Below are positions 53,113 to 61,230 of a stretch of 64,000 bases of DNA, one piece after another. Each line of letters opens with the position of its first letter. Position 1 is the first letter of the stretch. The DNA is from an uncultured Litoreibacter sp. (GTDB lineage: Bacteria; Pseudomonadota; Alphaproteobacteria; Rhodobacterales; Rhodobacteraceae): NCBI GenBank assembly GCA_947504205.1, contig CANNGL010000002.1, forward strand, positions 682,001-746,000. Direction: 5' to 3'. The position numbers and the translations under genes were made by a program. The notes below the pieces were generated by a model. That model did no database searches. It worked only from the letters and a program-made list of their open reading frames with translations, and was not told where the DNA came from.

Positions 53113-53616
53113 CTATGCGCGCCCGTAGGCCTCCGCAATCGCAACCTGCATAGCGTCTTTGGGCGTCCGATCGCCCCAACACACCAATTGGAAAGCAGGA
53201 TAGAAACGCTCCGAGGCCATAACCGCGGCCGATAACATGCGGTCAATCTGATCAGGACCCGCACCAGCACCGCCAGCCAAAAGCAACCCGTAGCGATAAA
53301 CCATCAGCTTTTGAGCTTTCCAGTAGCTGAAAGCTCCGGCCCAGCAAGTGTCATTGGCCCGATTGAGCACCTCGTAGAGAGCTGGAAGCTTTTCCTCGGG
53401 AGGTTCCATCTCAAACGTCGAGACCATACGCAGCGTTTCATCGTAGGCAGACCAAGCCAGAGTAATCGAGTACGTGCGCCACTGCCCTTCGATTGCCATT
53501 GCGATCTGATCATCCGCAATACGATCGAAATCCCAATCGTGGTGTTCTGCAAGGGTCTCAACCAAATCAATCGGATGAAGATCCTCTGTTTCGAGATAAT
53601 GTTCTAATGAAGACAT
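53113..53616 (-). CDS. YbjN-domain protein (type III secretion chaperone-like fold)
   Basis: This 167-residue soluble protein matches the YbjN family, with DWDFDRIADDQIAMAIEGQW, YSITLAWSAYDETLRMVSTF and LYEVLNRANDTCWAGAFSYW. YbjN domains have a fold like bacterial secretion chaperones and influence motility and stress traits in E. coli, but no biochemical function is settled. It lies 28 bp upstream of proC on the same strand, an arrangement common in Rhodobacterales. Confidence 0.88.
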   Translation of the reverse strand: MSSLEHYLETEDLHPIDLVETLAEHHDWDFDRIADDQIAMAIEGQWRTYSITLAWSAYDETLRMVSTFEMEPPEEKLPALYEVLNRANDTCWAGAFSYWKAQKLMVYRYGLLLAGGAGAGPDQIDRMLSAAVMASERFYPAFQLVCWGDRTPKDAMQVAIAEAYGRA

Positions 53617-53763
53617 GCCCGGCCCCTTTTTGCCTCTGGTGCTTAGGGCTTGCCCGACCCCAAAGCACTGGGTCCTAAATCAAAGGGTCGCTTTCTGACG
53701 CGCGCCCCTTACAAGATATGGTGTTCTGTATCGCGGACTCTGTAAAGGGTTATTTTGAATAAT

Positions 53764-53779
53764 CCACAACACTTTGTGG
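53764..53779 (-). terminator. hairpin after the moeB-like gene
   Basis: CCACAA-N4-TTGTGG is a perfect 6-bp stem with a 4-nt loop, 18 bp past the stop of the minus-strand gene. The following ATTATTC is only weakly T-rich, so termination is uncertain. Confidence 0.35.
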
Positions 53780-53797
53780 GTGCAGCAAGAAGATGCG

Positions 53798-54847
53798 CTA
53801 TTTGTTAGTCAGGCTACAGGCGGGACAATCATCCCTTCGATGAAGAGAAATCACCCGCGCATCTGCGTAAAGACCATCGTAGATCATCATGCGATTTTTA
53901 AGCGTTTCGCCCGCGCCGGTGATGTACTTTATCGCTTCAAGAGCCATTATCGATCCCACAACGCCCGGCAACGCCCCCACGACCCCGGCTTCTGCGCAAC
54001 TTGGTGCAAGACCCGCCGCGCTCTTTTCAGGGAACACGCAACGGTAACAAGGCGTTCCATTCGCAGGGTCAAAGAGACTGACTTGCCCTTCCCATTGGCT
54101 GATCGCGCCTGAGATCAAGGGTTTCGAAAGTTGGACGCAGACCTCATTGATCAGATAGCGGGTGTCAGGGTCATCCGTTCCGTCCAGAACGATATCGTAG
54201 TCCGAAATCAAATCCGAAGCTATCTCAGCATCCAATCTGCGATGATACGGCGCGATCGAAACAAATGGGTTCTGTGCCTCAATGGACTTTTGGGCTGAAA
54301 AAACCTTAGGCATCCCGATTCTGGCATCAGAGTGAATTACCTGTCGTTGCAGGTTCGAATTATCGACATCGTCGTTATCAATAACCCCAATTGTCCCCAC
54401 CCCCATTGCCGCAAGATACTGTAGTGAGGGCGCGCCAAGTCCACCGGCTCCAACAACGAGTATGCGAGCCTGTTTCAGTTTTCGCTGTCCTGCCCCCCCT
54501 ACCTCACGAAGCACAATGTGCCGCGCATATCGGTCTAACTCGGACGACGTAAAGGACTCTGAAGATATGCTATCATCTTGGTAGCTCTCATTGTGATGGG
54601 CCCGCAGTCGCCTGAGCAGTAACCGATATGCCCAGACCAACAGGAATACACCTGCAAGGATCAGCCAATTCATCAACGAACCACCAGTGATCTGCTTTAG
54701 GGTATTCCCATCGGGCAGAGTTGCCTGAAAGAAGAGAACCGCTGTGAATAAGATAATCTGAACTGCGATCAATGCGCGACGGGAAACACCAGCGTAGACC
54801 CCACCGAACCACAGCAATGCAGAAATGAACAACGTCAAAAGCATCAC
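53798..54847 (-). CDS. moeB: ThiF/MoeB/HesA-family adenylyltransferase with N-terminal membrane helices
   Basis: The C-terminal 250 residues are a MoeB/ThiF E1-like domain that adenylates the C terminus of a ubiquitin-like sulfur carrier (MoaD or ThiS). Landmarks are RYARHIVLREVGGAGQRKLK, LVVGAGGLGAPSLQYLAAMG, the Arg in DNSNLQRQVIHSD and TPCYRCVFPE with a zinc Cys pair; the second is DDCPACSL. The first 95 residues add three hydrophobic helices (MLLTLFISALLWFGGVYAG and others), so the enzyme is probably membrane-attached. It is the last gene of coaBC-dut-moeB, overlapping dut by 4 bp. Confidence 0.9.
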   Translation of the reverse strand: MMLLTLFISALLWFGGVYAGVSRRALIAVQIILFTAVLFFQATLPDGNTLKQITGGSLMNWLILAGVFLLVWAYRLLLRRLRAHHNESYQDDSISSESFTSSELDRYARHIVLREVGGAGQRKLKQARILVVGAGGLGAPSLQYLAAMGVGTIGVIDNDDVDNSNLQRQVIHSDARIGMPKVFSAQKSIEAQNPFVSIAPYHRRLDAEIASDLISDYDIVLDGTDDPDTRYLINEVCVQLSKPLISGAISQWEGQVSLFDPANGTPCYRCVFPEKSAAGLAPSCAEAGVVGALPGVVGSIMALEAIKYITGAGETLKNRMMIYDGLYADARVISLHRRDDCPACSLTNK

Positions 54848-55311
54848 GAAACTCCAGTAGAGCCAAATCCTCCGACACCACGTTCTGTTTCACTAAGCGT
54901 ATCCGCACTGACAAAGCTTGCCTGAACGACCGGAGCGACGACAATTTGAGCAATACGGTCTCCATGCGCAATAGCCACACTCATCCCGCTCAGGTTAATC
55001 AGTATAACCCCCAATGGGCCGCGATAATCACTATCGATCGTACCAGGCGTATTTGGCAGGCTAATTCCTTGCTTCAGAGCCAAACCAGAACGCGGACGGA
55101 TTTGAGCTTCATAACCAGCAGGGATTTCAACCTTCAGTCCAGTTGGAATTAACGCCCGTTCGCCAGCACTCAGCACAACACCTGCACTTCTCTGAGCTGT
55201 GGGGAAGTTAGCTCGCAAATCAGCCCCGGCGGCGCCTTTGGTTTCATATTTTGGCAGTCCAAGCGATTGATCGGCATCTTCGACGAAGCTGCAACGGATT
55301 TCGGGGGTCAC
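54844..55311 (-). CDS. dut: dUTP diphosphatase
   Basis: This trimeric enzyme hydrolyses dUTP to dUMP, keeping uracil out of DNA and feeding thymidylate synthesis. The 155-residue protein shows the five dUTPase motifs: GAAGADLRAN, RPRSGLALKQGI, PGTIDSDYRGPLGV, GDRIAQIVV and the C-terminal VGGFGSTG. It overlaps coaBC upstream and the moeB-like gene downstream by 4 bp each. The coaBC-dut linkage is widespread in alphaproteobacteria. Confidence 0.97.
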   Translation of the reverse strand: MTPEIRCSFVEDADQSLGLPKYETKGAAGADLRANFPTAQRSAGVVLSAGERALIPTGLKVEIPAGYEAQIRPRSGLALKQGISLPNTPGTIDSDYRGPLGVILINLSGMSVAIAHGDRIAQIVVAPVVQASFVSADTLSETERGVGGFGSTGVS

Positions 55312-56501
55312 GATAAAGCCTCGGCAATTTTACTTGCGAGCCGCATCGCAGTTTGGGCCTTGCTAAGACGCGGCCACGTCTCGGTATCAGTATCCGAAAT
55401 AACGATTACCGCATTCTCGTCGCCGCCCATTATGCCGGTCTCGGGGCTAACGTCGTTAGCGACGATCCAGTCGCACCCTTTGCGTTCTCGCTTTTTGGTT
55501 GCATTCGCAATGACATCGTCCGTTTCGGCAGCGAAGCCGACCACCAGTTTGGGTCGATTGTCTGTCATTTGGGATACAGTGGCCAGAATGTCCGGGTTCT
55601 CCAGTAGTTGAAGGTCCGGCAGCGTTTGGCCGTCTTTCTTCATTTTTTTGTCCGAAGCACCTTTCACCCGCCAATCCGCCACTGCCGCCGCAAATACCGC
55701 AGTATCGACCGGCAACGCGTAAGAAACCGCTTCCATCATCTGGCGGGCAGTTTCGACTTGCACCACCTCGATACCGTCTGGCGGCGCGACATCTGCGGGG
55801 CCCGTCACGAAAATAACATTTGCGCCGAGCGCCGAAAGCGCAGACGCAATCGCGGAACCTTGTGCCCCGGATGACCGGTTGGCGATGTAACGAACCGGAT
55901 CAATCGGCTCATGGGTTGGGCCTGAAGTGACCAGAATACGCTTACCCTTCAACGGGCCGTTCAACAGGACGCTCTCGGCGGCATCGATGATGGAAGCTGG
56001 TTCGGCCATGCGACCGGGACCATATTCGCCACAGGCCATGTCACCATTGTCTGGTCCAACCACGTGAATGCCGTCTTCGCTAAGCGTCGTCAAATTCCGC
56101 TGTGTTGCGGCATGTTCCCACATGCGCACGTTCATCGAAGGCGCAATGAGCACCGGTTTGTCAGTGGCCAACAGAAGGGTGGTGGCTAAGTCATTGGCAT
56201 GCCCCCCCGCCATTTTTGCCATCAGATCAGCGGTAGCTGGCGCGACGATCACAAGATTCGCAGCACGAGACAACTCGATGTGACCCATTTCCGCCTCGTC
56301 AGTCAGGTCAAAGAGATCGCGATATACCTTTTGCGCGGCTAGGGCGGACACAGACAAGGGAGTAACGAATTCTTCCGCAGCCTTTGTTAGAACGGGCGTC
56401 ACAGTCGCCCCGCGCTCGCGCAGTCGGCGGATCAAATCCTGCGACTTAAACGCTGCTATTCCACCGCCGATCACCAATAAAATCTTCTTGCCTGAAAGCA
56501 T
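55308..56501 (-). CDS. coaBC: bifunctional phosphopantothenoylcysteine decarboxylase / phosphopantothenate-cysteine ligase
   Basis: CoaBC performs two successive steps of coenzyme A synthesis. The N-terminal flavoprotein CoaC half includes VIGGGIAAFKSQDLIRRL, the active His in MGHIELSRAANL, PSMNVRMWEH and the Cys in DMACGEYGPGRMAEP. The C-terminal CTP-dependent CoaB half includes TSGPTHEPIDPVRYIANRSS and LVVGFAAETD. The length of 397 residues is normal. The start at 56501 has AAAAGG in front; the frame continues only to a TTG. It overlaps dut by 4 bp. Confidence 0.96.
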   Translation of the reverse strand: MLSGKKILLVIGGGIAAFKSQDLIRRLRERGATVTPVLTKAAEEFVTPLSVSALAAQKVYRDLFDLTDEAEMGHIELSRAANLVIVAPATADLMAKMAGGHANDLATTLLLATDKPVLIAPSMNVRMWEHAATQRNLTTLSEDGIHVVGPDNGDMACGEYGPGRMAEPASIIDAAESVLLNGPLKGKRILVTSGPTHEPIDPVRYIANRSSGAQGSAIASALSALGANVIFVTGPADVAPPDGIEVVQVETARQMMEAVSYALPVDTAVFAAAVADWRVKGASDKKMKKDGQTLPDLQLLENPDILATVSQMTDNRPKLVVGFAAETDDVIANATKKRERKGCDWIVANDVSPETGIMGGDENAVIVISDTDTETWPRLSKAQTAMRLASKIAEALS

Positions 56502-56805
56502 AGCGCTGCCTTTTCGCAATACGTGTTGCGGTGAATAGTTAGGCAGTTCTTTGGGTTAGATCAAACAGTTGCTCAGGTAGAGATCGCGTTAAGAGCAGAG
56601 CCCGCTGCTGTTTCAGGATAGCGGTTTCTTGTTTTCAAACCAATTGATCAGCACCGGAAAACCGAAGCAGGTCTCAAATCAGCTCTGACTTTTTACAATC
56701 AACATAGCCAACCGGATGGGCGGTTGGCTATGTTGTCGAAGGCCGTTCGAAAATCAACTAGCTCATCAATGGCCAGCCGCTACATCCGGTCTGAGCCCAG
56801 TCAGA
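56502..56805. other. intergenic region between rpoHII and coaBC
   Basis: This 304-bp gap between two minus-strand genes contains a 14-bp perfect hairpin near the rpoH end and presumably the coaBC promoter. I see no small ORF with a ribosome site and no known riboswitch. Confidence 0.5.
56700..56735 (-). terminator. 14-bp perfect hairpin after rpoHII
   Basis: CAACATAGCCAACC pairs perfectly with GGTTGGCTATGTTG around an 8-nt loop, 71 bp beyond the rpoH stop. No T-tract follows on the minus strand (ATTGTAAAAAG). It probably stops or protects the rpoH transcript, and could also be a protein-binding or REP-type site. Confidence 0.6.
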
Positions 56806-57687
56806 TTAGTGCGCGAGGAAGTGATAAACCTCTTTTGACTGGTTCTCCAGCGACTTTTTCATTTTTGCGAAGGCCGCGGCCTCTAGCTGCCGCACGCGTT
56901 CTTTGGACAACCCAAGTTCGTTTCCGAGGCTTTCCAAAGTGCGCGGCTGGTCCAACAGTTTTCGCTCTCTTACGATAAATTGCTCACGCTCGTTCAATCC
57001 TCTCATGGCTTTGAACAACCATCCGCGCAGCGTTTCCAGATCGTGGCTCTGTTCAACGGTCTCCGACGCTTGTGGGCTGTCATCCTCCAATGCGTCTATC
57101 CATTCGCGGCCTTCGTCTTCAGTCGACTGCGTAGCGTTCAGCGAAAAGTCTGAGCCGGACAGGCGACCCTCCATCATTTCGACGTCGTGAAGGGGAACAC
57201 CAACTTCGGTAGAGATCATCTGGCGCAACTGATGTTTGTCGAGAGTTTCACCCGAAGCAGCGGCTTCGCGCTCAAGACGAGCCTGAACCCTGCGCATATT
57301 AAAGAAGAGCGATTTTTGTGATGACGTCGATCCTGTTCGAACCATAGACCAGTTTCGCATTACGTAGTCTTGAATAGATGCTTTGATCCACCAGACCGCA
57401 TATGTGGAGAAACGTACGCCCCGGTCAGGGTCGAATTTATCAGCTGCTTTCATCAACCCCAATCCAGCTTCTTGAATCAGATCATTCATCGGGGCGCCGT
57501 AACGCTTGAATTTTGACGCCATCGAGATCGCCAAGCGCATGTAGGCTGTAATCAGTCGGTGGAGAGCTTGTTCGTCGCGTTCATCTCGCCAAGCATAAGC
57601 CAATCGGAGTTCCGTCTCTGCATCAAGCAGTTCCGCCTTCATAGCGGTCCGGGATAATCTGTTGTCAGCTCTCATGTCTAAGGCCAT
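56806..57687 (-). CDS. rpoH: RNA polymerase sigma-32 factor, RpoHII type
   Basis: This 293-residue heat-shock sigma factor has region 2 (AYMRLAISMASKFKRYGAPMNDLIQEAGLG; FDPDRGVRFSTYAVWWIKAS) and the RpoH box region with TSSQKSLFFNMRRVQ. Region 4 ends in TLESLGNELGLSKERVRQLE. The sequence resembles RpoHII of Rhodobacter, which responds to singlet oxygen, rather than RpoHI. The start MALDMRADN at 57687 is preferred over ATG 57729, because AGAGAG lies 8 nt upstream and the predicted promoter leaves almost no leader before 57729. Confidence 0.93.
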   Translation of the reverse strand: MALDMRADNRLSRTAMKAELLDAETELRLAYAWRDERDEQALHRLITAYMRLAISMASKFKRYGAPMNDLIQEAGLGLMKAADKFDPDRGVRFSTYAVWWIKASIQDYVMRNWSMVRTGSTSSQKSLFFNMRRVQARLEREAAASGETLDKHQLRQMISTEVGVPLHDVEMMEGRLSGSDFSLNATQSTEDEGREWIDALEDDSPQASETVEQSHDLETLRGWLFKAMRGLNEREQFIVRERKLLDQPRTLESLGNELGLSKERVRQLEAAAFAKMKKSLENQSKEVYHFLAH

Positions 57688-57738
57688 GCGATCAGCTCTC
57701 TGTTGTTTTATTACGTAGTCTTGGTTCATTATTTATGC

Positions 57739-57768
57739 TTGTTACGTGCCAAGTTTGAACTTGGATCA
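57739..57768 (-). promoter_or_regulatory. ECF (RpoE-type) promoter of rpoHII
   Basis: On the minus strand TGATCC (57768-57763) is followed after 18 bp by TAACAA (57744-57739). This resembles the TGATC-type -35 and the TA-rich -10 of sigma-E promoters in Rhodobacter, where rpoHII is a known RpoE target. A palindrome CCAAGTT-TG-AACTTGG (57749-57764) sits mainly between the elements. The -35 match is exact and the -10 is weaker. Confidence 0.5.
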
Positions 57769-58324
57769 AAGGAAATTTGACTTGGGCGGTTTTCCTACTA
57801 GGGCAATGATCGTTGGCGGGGCGTCATCCGGCAAATCAGAATATGGTGAACAACTCGTCAGAGCGCAGAATGTTCCAAAGACTTATGTGGCGACCGCTCA
57901 GGCATTTGATCTTGAGATGGAAGAAAAGATCTTGGCGCACAAAGCAGCGCGGGCAAACGATGGTTGGAAGACCGTAGAAGAGCCTTTTGACGTTGCGCAA
58001 ATTCTACGAAATGCCAAAGCTGGCCATGCCGTCCTGCTTGACTGCGCAACCCTTTGGCTAAGTAACATTCTACTTGCCGAGCACGACTTCGCTCGGGCCC
58101 AAGCCGAATTGATCGAAGCACTACGGCTATCAAAAGCTTCTGTCACAATTGTTTCCAACGAGGTCGGACAAGGAATCGTGCCAGAGACCAGTTTGGGCAG
58201 AGAGTTCCGCAAGCGGCAGGGTGCGCTTAATATCGCGATTGCCAAGGAGTGCGACTTGGTCGTTCAGGTCGTCACCGGAATTGCAGTGGTTCTAAAAGGC
58301 AAACTCCCGGACTCCATGACATGA
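57746..58324 (+). CDS. cobU: adenosylcobinamide kinase / adenosylcobinamide-phosphate guanylyltransferase
   Basis: CobU acts in the nucleotide-loop assembly of cobalamin, phosphorylating adenosylcobinamide and then attaching GMP. The P-loop is VGGASSGKSEYGEQLV, followed by CATLWLSNILL and VSNEVGQGIVPE, the typical signatures. The frame opens at GTG 57746. An ATG at 57806 would give 172 residues, closer to the usual length, but its ribosome site is only 2 nt away, so the start is open. It overlaps the phosphatase gene by 4 bp. Confidence 0.92.
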   Translation: MPSLNLDQRKFDLGGFPTRAMIVGGASSGKSEYGEQLVRAQNVPKTYVATAQAFDLEMEEKILAHKAARANDGWKTVEEPFDVAQILRNAKAGHAVLLDCATLWLSNILLAEHDFARAQAELIEALRLSKASVTIVSNEVGQGIVPETSLGREFRKRQGALNIAIAKECDLVVQVVTGIAVVLKGKLPDSMT

Positions 58325-58899
58325 CAAGGCTCTTTTGGATTCGACATGGTCCGACCCATCAAAAAGCGTTCACGGGCTGGCGAGACGTACCCGCCGACTT
58401 GTCTGACATAGCCGCGTTGGCGAGACTTGAGGCGGGCTTGCCAAAGGACGCGAAGGTGACAAGCTCAGATCTGACAAGAGCAACTGCAACTGCGGATGCC
58501 ATTCAAGGCGATCGTCACAGGATGAAGCAGAACCCAAACTTTCGTGAGTTCAATTTCGGTGAATGGGATGGATTGAAATGGGATGAAGTTGCGTCCCGGG
58601 ATCCGCAATTGTCTCGCCTCTACTGGGAATCCCCCGGCGATCACACACCACCAGGTGGGGAAAGCTGGAACGACGCCAGCCAAAGGATCAGTCGCGCCGT
58701 AGATCAATTGATCGAAACTCACCCAAAATCAAACATAGTCATAGTAGCGCATATTGGAACTATCTTGACCCAACTCTGTCGCGCGAAGAAGCTGACGCCA
58801 TATCAAGCGCTTGCCCAACAAATCGATAATCTATCGCTTACCGAAACATTCTGGGACGGTTCAGATTGGTCAATTGGTCGGGTCAATCATCTTTTTTGA
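58321..58899 (+). CDS. histidine phosphatase family protein, CobC-like
   Basis: This is a 192-residue phosphoglycerate-mutase-fold phosphatase. The catalytic RHG is in LFWIRHGPTHQ, then SSDLTRATATAD, FREFNFGEWDGLKWDE and the second His in IVIVAHIGTILTQL. It starts within the cobU stop (ATGA), so it probably acts in cobalamin synthesis as the alpha-ribazole phosphatase CobC. The family also contains unrelated phosphatases, so this rests on the gene pair. Confidence 0.9.
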   Translation: MTRLFWIRHGPTHQKAFTGWRDVPADLSDIAALARLEAGLPKDAKVTSSDLTRATATADAIQGDRHRMKQNPNFREFNFGEWDGLKWDEVASRDPQLSRLYWESPGDHTPPGGESWNDASQRISRAVDQLIETHPKSNIVIVAHIGTILTQLCRAKKLTPYQALAQQIDNLSLTETFWDGSDWSIGRVNHLF

Positions 58900-58957
58900 T
58901 GGCAGCCACCAAAATTCAGAATTTTTTGATGACTTAAATGCCCGCTACTGTGGTGTC

Positions 58958-59833
58958 ATGACATATGATCTTTATCTTGGTGATCGCACCTATTCGAGTT
59001 GGTCACTCCGTGGCTGGTTACTGTTCGAGAAATTCGGCCTGGCCTGCAACACGCACTTCGTAGATTTTAATTCTGGAACCGTTGCCGCGCAGTTGGAAAA
59101 GATTGCGCCCGCGAAAACCGTACCGGCTCTGCAAATCGACAATACTCTTGTGCTTTCAGATTCCCTCGCAATTGCAGAAGAGCTGGCCAGCCGCCATCCG
59201 ACTTTAGGTATTTGGCCGACCGATCAGGATGCGCGTGCTACCGCACGAAATCTCTGCGCCGAAATGCACTCCGGCTTTATGAACCTGCGCTCTGAATGTC
59301 CGATGAACTTAAGGATCGCATATACCAGCGTACCACTTGATGCCGACTTGAAGGCAGACCTTCAAAGACTAGAGAAAATTTGGGACCATGCTCGGTCGGT
59401 GACAAAGCCCAAGGGTCCATGGCTGTGTGGAGACTACAGTGCAGCAGATGCGTTCTTTGCGCCCATTGCAGGACGCATTGCAGGCTATGGACTGCCCGTG
59501 AGCGCAGCTGCTAAGGCCTATGTCGACGCGCATTTGGCAGATCCGGCGTTTCGCCGTTGGCGCGCTATGGGTTTTGCCGCCGGCGATGTCTTGACCTGGT
59601 ACAATAAGTCCCATGAACAAGTCAGTTGGCCCGGGCCAACGCCAATACCGGCCAAGGCGGTCGAGGCAGGTGATGCTGAGAACGAGCAATGCCCGTATTC
59701 CGGCAAAGAAGTTACTCATTTAGCCGAAATTGACGGGCGAATATTTGGTTTCTGCAACGCCTTTTGCCGCGATAAGACAGTGGTCGATGCAGCGGCATTT
59801 CCGGCTTTTATAGAAATCTACAACCACGGCTAA
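58958..59833 (+). CDS. glutathione S-transferase with a C-terminal Cys-rich module
   Basis: This 291-residue protein begins with a GST thioredoxin domain (YDLYLGDRTYSSWSLRGWLL, KTVPALQIDNT, LSDSLAIAEELA) and the helical domain follows. The last 50 residues carry NEQCPYSGKEV and FGFCNAFCRDKTV, a Cys pattern (C-x32-C-x3-C) that looks like a TRASH/YHS-type zinc module. The start at ATG 58958 is chosen because SLGDRTYSSWS-type N termini are typical of this group. It lies 58 bp after the CobC-like gene and may be cotranscribed. Confidence 0.86.
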   Translation: MTYDLYLGDRTYSSWSLRGWLLFEKFGLACNTHFVDFNSGTVAAQLEKIAPAKTVPALQIDNTLVLSDSLAIAEELASRHPTLGIWPTDQDARATARNLCAEMHSGFMNLRSECPMNLRIAYTSVPLDADLKADLQRLEKIWDHARSVTKPKGPWLCGDYSAADAFFAPIAGRIAGYGLPVSAAAKAYVDAHLADPAFRRWRAMGFAAGDVLTWYNKSHEQVSWPGPTPIPAKAVEAGDAENEQCPYSGKEVTHLAEIDGRIFGFCNAFCRDKTVVDAAAFPAFIEIYNHG

Positions 59834-59948
59834 GACCACCAGTTGTGCCGCGAAACTTGATATCGCGCGCCATATCCATGAAAAGCCAAATGGTAACTTA
59901 ATCGGCGACACGACAACTGCTGAACCCCGCCGTACGGATCGACTGTAG

Positions 59949-61097
59949 ATGGCAATACCTTTGTGGAAGGTTAAGCGCGAAATCGTGCGCATGTTCCAAC
60001 GAGCACGCGCGTTCCCCGAAGGTATTTTGACATCGCTTTTTGGCGCACGCTACTACGACATTTTTCTGGCCAACAAGGTCGCTACAACAGATGGTCGACT
60101 GCCAAAAAAAAGACGTCGTGCGATTTATCTGATTTTTCCGGCAGACGGCCTGCTCGCATCTCATGAAAGATGTTTGCGCTATTTGAACAAGAAGGGATTA
60201 GCAACAACGGTTGTGTCAAATTTACCTCTGGAGCCAAACGACAAAGCCCGCGTGCTCGAACTATGTAGCACCTACATCGAGCGCCCTAATTTTGGCTATG
60301 ACTTTGGCGGCTATCGGGATGGAGTTCTTTCTCTCCAGCGCGAAACTGCAGAGATCGACCAGCTGGTTCTCCTGAATGACTCTTGCTGGTTTCCGATAGT
60401 TGAGACGACAGACTGGCTTGACGACATCGATGATCTGAATGTCGACTTTGGTGCCGCCGTTTCAAATTACGGACTGCGACGTGTCGATCCTGAGGGCTTT
60501 TTGAATTTTGAGTTTAGCTACAGCACCGACCACCCGAATTTTCACTATTGCTCTTACGCGCTCAGCTTCGGGCCGCGAGTGATCCAGCATCCGGGCTTCC
60601 TGCGCTATTGGCAGAGCTTTCCTCTCAGCAATAGCAAGAAACGAACGGTAAGGCGCGGCGAAATCGGCCTCACACAATGGGCGATACGAAACGGAATGAC
60701 GCACGGCTGCACATTTGACATCGCAAATATGGACAAGAACCTTGCCTCCCTTCCGGAAGAACGCTTACGCGAAATCGCCTCAATGCTGCTCATAATGGAC
60801 GACCGCCGCATGAGACAGGTTCAGGCAAGGGTAGTTTCGACTATGGAGAAAATGCCGGAAAAAGACGTAATAGCTTTCATCTTGACTTCGGCAGCACGCA
60901 AAGGCGTCAGCTACGCAACCGCTGACTTCAATATTTCTGACCAAGGTTTTCCGTTTTTGAAGAAGTCACCGGTCTGGCTGGAAGAGGACACGTACAACAA
61001 GACTCTGCAAATACTGCGCGCGCTAGATGCCGCCTCTGCGAAAGAAGCTTTGCAAGAGGCAGAAAAACTCCAAACCCGGCATTTCCAGAAGGCGTAG
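59949..61097 (+). CDS. RgpF-type rhamnan synthesis F family protein
   Basis: This 382-residue protein matches the RgpF family of polysaccharide-assembly proteins. RAIYLIFPADGLLASHERCL opens the core, YIERPNFGYDFGGYRDGVLS is the hallmark, and VLLNDSCWFPI and AVSNYGLR follow. RgpF proteins act in cell-wall or lipopolysaccharide rhamnose polymer assembly, probably as glycosyltransferases. It heads the plus-strand cluster that includes the FkbH, ACP, GNAT and VOC genes. A 133-bp gap separates it from fkbH, so cotranscription is likely but not certain. Confidence 0.88.
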   Translation: MAIPLWKVKREIVRMFQRARAFPEGILTSLFGARYYDIFLANKVATTDGRLPKKRRRAIYLIFPADGLLASHERCLRYLNKKGLATTVVSNLPLEPNDKARVLELCSTYIERPNFGYDFGGYRDGVLSLQRETAEIDQLVLLNDSCWFPIVETTDWLDDIDDLNVDFGAAVSNYGLRRVDPEGFLNFEFSYSTDHPNFHYCSYALSFGPRVIQHPGFLRYWQSFPLSNSKKRTVRRGEIGLTQWAIRNGMTHGCTFDIANMDKNLASLPEERLREIASMLLIMDDRRMRQVQARVVSTMEKMPEKDVIAFILTSAARKGVSYATADFNISDQGFPFLKKSPVWLEEDTYNKTLQILRALDAASAKEALQEAEKLQTRHFQKA

Positions 61098-61230
61098 CCC
61101 AATCGTTTCTCGGCAACCAAGAGAGCAAGCTTGATTGCGGAATCTAAACTAGACTTATAGACCAGTGGCGAAAAGCAGCATGAAAGAAAGACTGCAAGAT
61201 ATCGCAGTCTAAGATGTATTGGCGTCCAAT

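Noticed and set aside
57688-57805. Search for a cobalamin riboswitch before cobU
   Set aside because: The space is small and filled by the rpoHII promoter and palindrome; no B12 box was seen.
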